A DNA stretch of 5,866 nucleotides, from the NCBI GenBank assembly GCA_031261905.1, contig JAISIS010000080.1, forward strand, positions 1 through 5,866. Direction: 5' to 3'. Below, piece by piece: positions 5,130 to 5,866 of the stretch. The stretch's first letter is position 1. Every line of letters begins with the position of its first letter. Under the pieces are notes generated by a model. That model made no database searches and was not told where the DNA came from. It saw only the letters and a program-made list of their open reading frames with translations. The position numbers and the translations under genes were made by a program. Source of the DNA: Burkholderiaceae bacterium (GTDB lineage: Bacteria > Pseudomonadota > Gammaproteobacteria > Burkholderiales > Burkholderiaceae_D).

Positions 5130-5866
5130 GTGGCGACTAATAAATTAAAGCCAGCGTTCTGCAATCATGCCAAGCCTGGGACACATTTCGACGGTGGTGG
5201 CTTGTATTTATTGGTAGAGAAGAGTGGTAAAAAATACTGGCGAATGCAATGTCGGGTAAACGGCAAGCGAAAATTATTGGGATTTGGCAGCTATCCAGAA
5301 GTAACGTTGGCCAATGCTCGTGAAGAGAGGAGGAAGGCGCAGGAGCTCATCAAAAAAGGTATTGATCCCATTGAGCATACCCGCCAGCAGAAGGTGGCTC
5401 AGGAGGCCGCTGAGCGGCTGCAAGCGAAGGAAGAAGGCAATACCTTTGAGTTGATTGCTAAAAGGCTTCATGCCAGCAAGGAAGGCAAGGTCACAGATGA
5501 GGCGCGCGACAAAATGTTGCGCCAACTGGAGATCCATGTTTTCCCACTGGTCGGCCACAAACGGCTGGCGGAAATTGAGGGAAAAGAGTTGCTGGAACTC
5601 TTCCGCAGTATCGCTGACAAGGAAAATCATGGTCGAAAAATGAGTTATATGGCGAAACGCCTGTGTCAGTGGTCTGCTGAAGTGTTTGATTTTGCCAATG
5701 TTGAGGACAATAATTTCACCCTGAACCCCTGTCGCCTGATTGTCAACCATTTGCCGAGCCATGATACCCAGCACGCGATGAGGATCAAATTTCAGGAAAT
5801 AGGTAAATTTATTGCCGCGTTGGATCATTATCCTAGCTATGAAATTACCAAGGCGGCAATCTGGCT
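5130..5866 (+). CDS. Tyrosine-type site-specific integrase (P4-like, DUF4102 N-terminus), 3' end outside window
   Basis: This enzyme would integrate and excise the element at tRNA-Leu. The start is GTG at 5130 with a weak AAGGG about 6 bases before it; no in-frame ATG exists in the preceding 60 bp. The frame stays open for 245 codons to the end of the window. Residues about 1-85 are the arm-DNA-binding DUF4102 domain: FDGGGLYLLVEKSGKKYWRM, then NGKRKLLGFGSYPEVTLANAR and LIKKGIDPIEH. An Ala/Glu/Lys-rich linker (about 86-103) leads to the core-binding SAM-like domain (about 104-200; TFELIAKRLHASKEG, LEIHVFPLVGHKRLAEI, MAKRLCQWSAEVFDFA). The catalytic domain starts near 220 (QEIGKFIAALDHYP...TKAAIWL) and is cut just before the first catalytic Arg; the R-K-H-R-H-Y residues cannot be checked. 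Gene orientation, away from the tRNA, is the usual one. Family call is secure; activity is unknown. Confidence 0.95.
   Translation, partial: MATNKLKPAFCNHAKPGTHFDGGGLYLLVEKSGKKYWRMQCRVNGKRKLLGFGSYPEVTLANAREERRKAQELIKKGIDPIEHTRQQKVAQEAAERLQAKEEGNTFELIAKRLHASKEGKVTDEARDKMLRQLEIHVFPLVGHKRLAEIEGKELLELFRSIADKENHGRKMSYMAKRLCQWSAEVFDFANVEDNNFTLNPCRLIVNHLPSHDTQHAMRIKFQEIGKFIAALDHYPSYEITKAAIW

Noticed and set aside
5274..5828. Minus-strand open frame of 184 codons inside the integrase gene
   Set aside because: It is antisense to a clear DUF4102 integrase and shows no recognisable domain.

Overview
The window reads as ordinary chromosomal DNA of a Gram-negative proteobacterium, joined at its right end to the start of an integrated mobile element. 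Two outer-membrane-type lipoprotein genes (a BamC-type gene and a small Ala/Lys/Pro-tailed lipoprotein) imply a double-membrane cell. A BamC gene with an IDYKS...LEIPPDL mature N-terminus followed directly by a YycJ-type metallo-beta-lactamase-fold gene, and the order tpiA - secG - tRNA-Leu(GAG), both suggest Betaproteobacteria (Burkholderiales). Base composition looks intermediate, so an Oxalobacteraceae-like host is plausible, but that is an inference.

Layout. Positions 1-1970 (+): the bamC gene (start outside the window), then the MBL-fold hydrolase 3 bp after it, probably one transcription unit. The bamC frame carries an in-frame TAG at 60-62, just after the lipobox Cys. A strong bidirectional hairpin terminator (2010-2040) separates this unit from a convergent minus-strand gene (2062-2478) for a 138-residue lipoprotein with a tandem AAKPAE tail. 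About 540 bp without a gene follow (2479-3022), holding the lipoprotein leader with a 14-bp palindrome, a possible terminator-like hairpin, and a promoter for the next gene. Positions 3023-4797 (+) hold a SlyD-like FKBP prolyl isomerase, triosephosphate isomerase (with its own good promoter overlapping the slyD stop codon) and SecG. A tRNA-Leu(GAG) gene with encoded CCA lies at 4860-4944 behind its own promoter.

From about 4945 the sequence changes character: a hairpin terminator, repeated AGTCC motifs, three TTGTCTATA repeats at exact 12-bp spacing, and a tyrosine-recombinase (DUF4102/P4-type integrase) gene that starts with GTG at 5130 and runs off the window before its catalytic residues. 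This is the usual arrangement of a prophage or genomic island inserted in the 3' end of a tRNA gene; the cargo lies beyond the window.

The host genes are housekeeping: outer-membrane assembly (BamC), protein folding and metal handling (SlyD), glycolysis (TpiA), protein export (SecG) and leucine decoding. I see no new multi-gene system here. The most notable points are the amber codon in bamC, the ordered repeats in front of the integrase gene, and the repeat-tailed lipoprotein.
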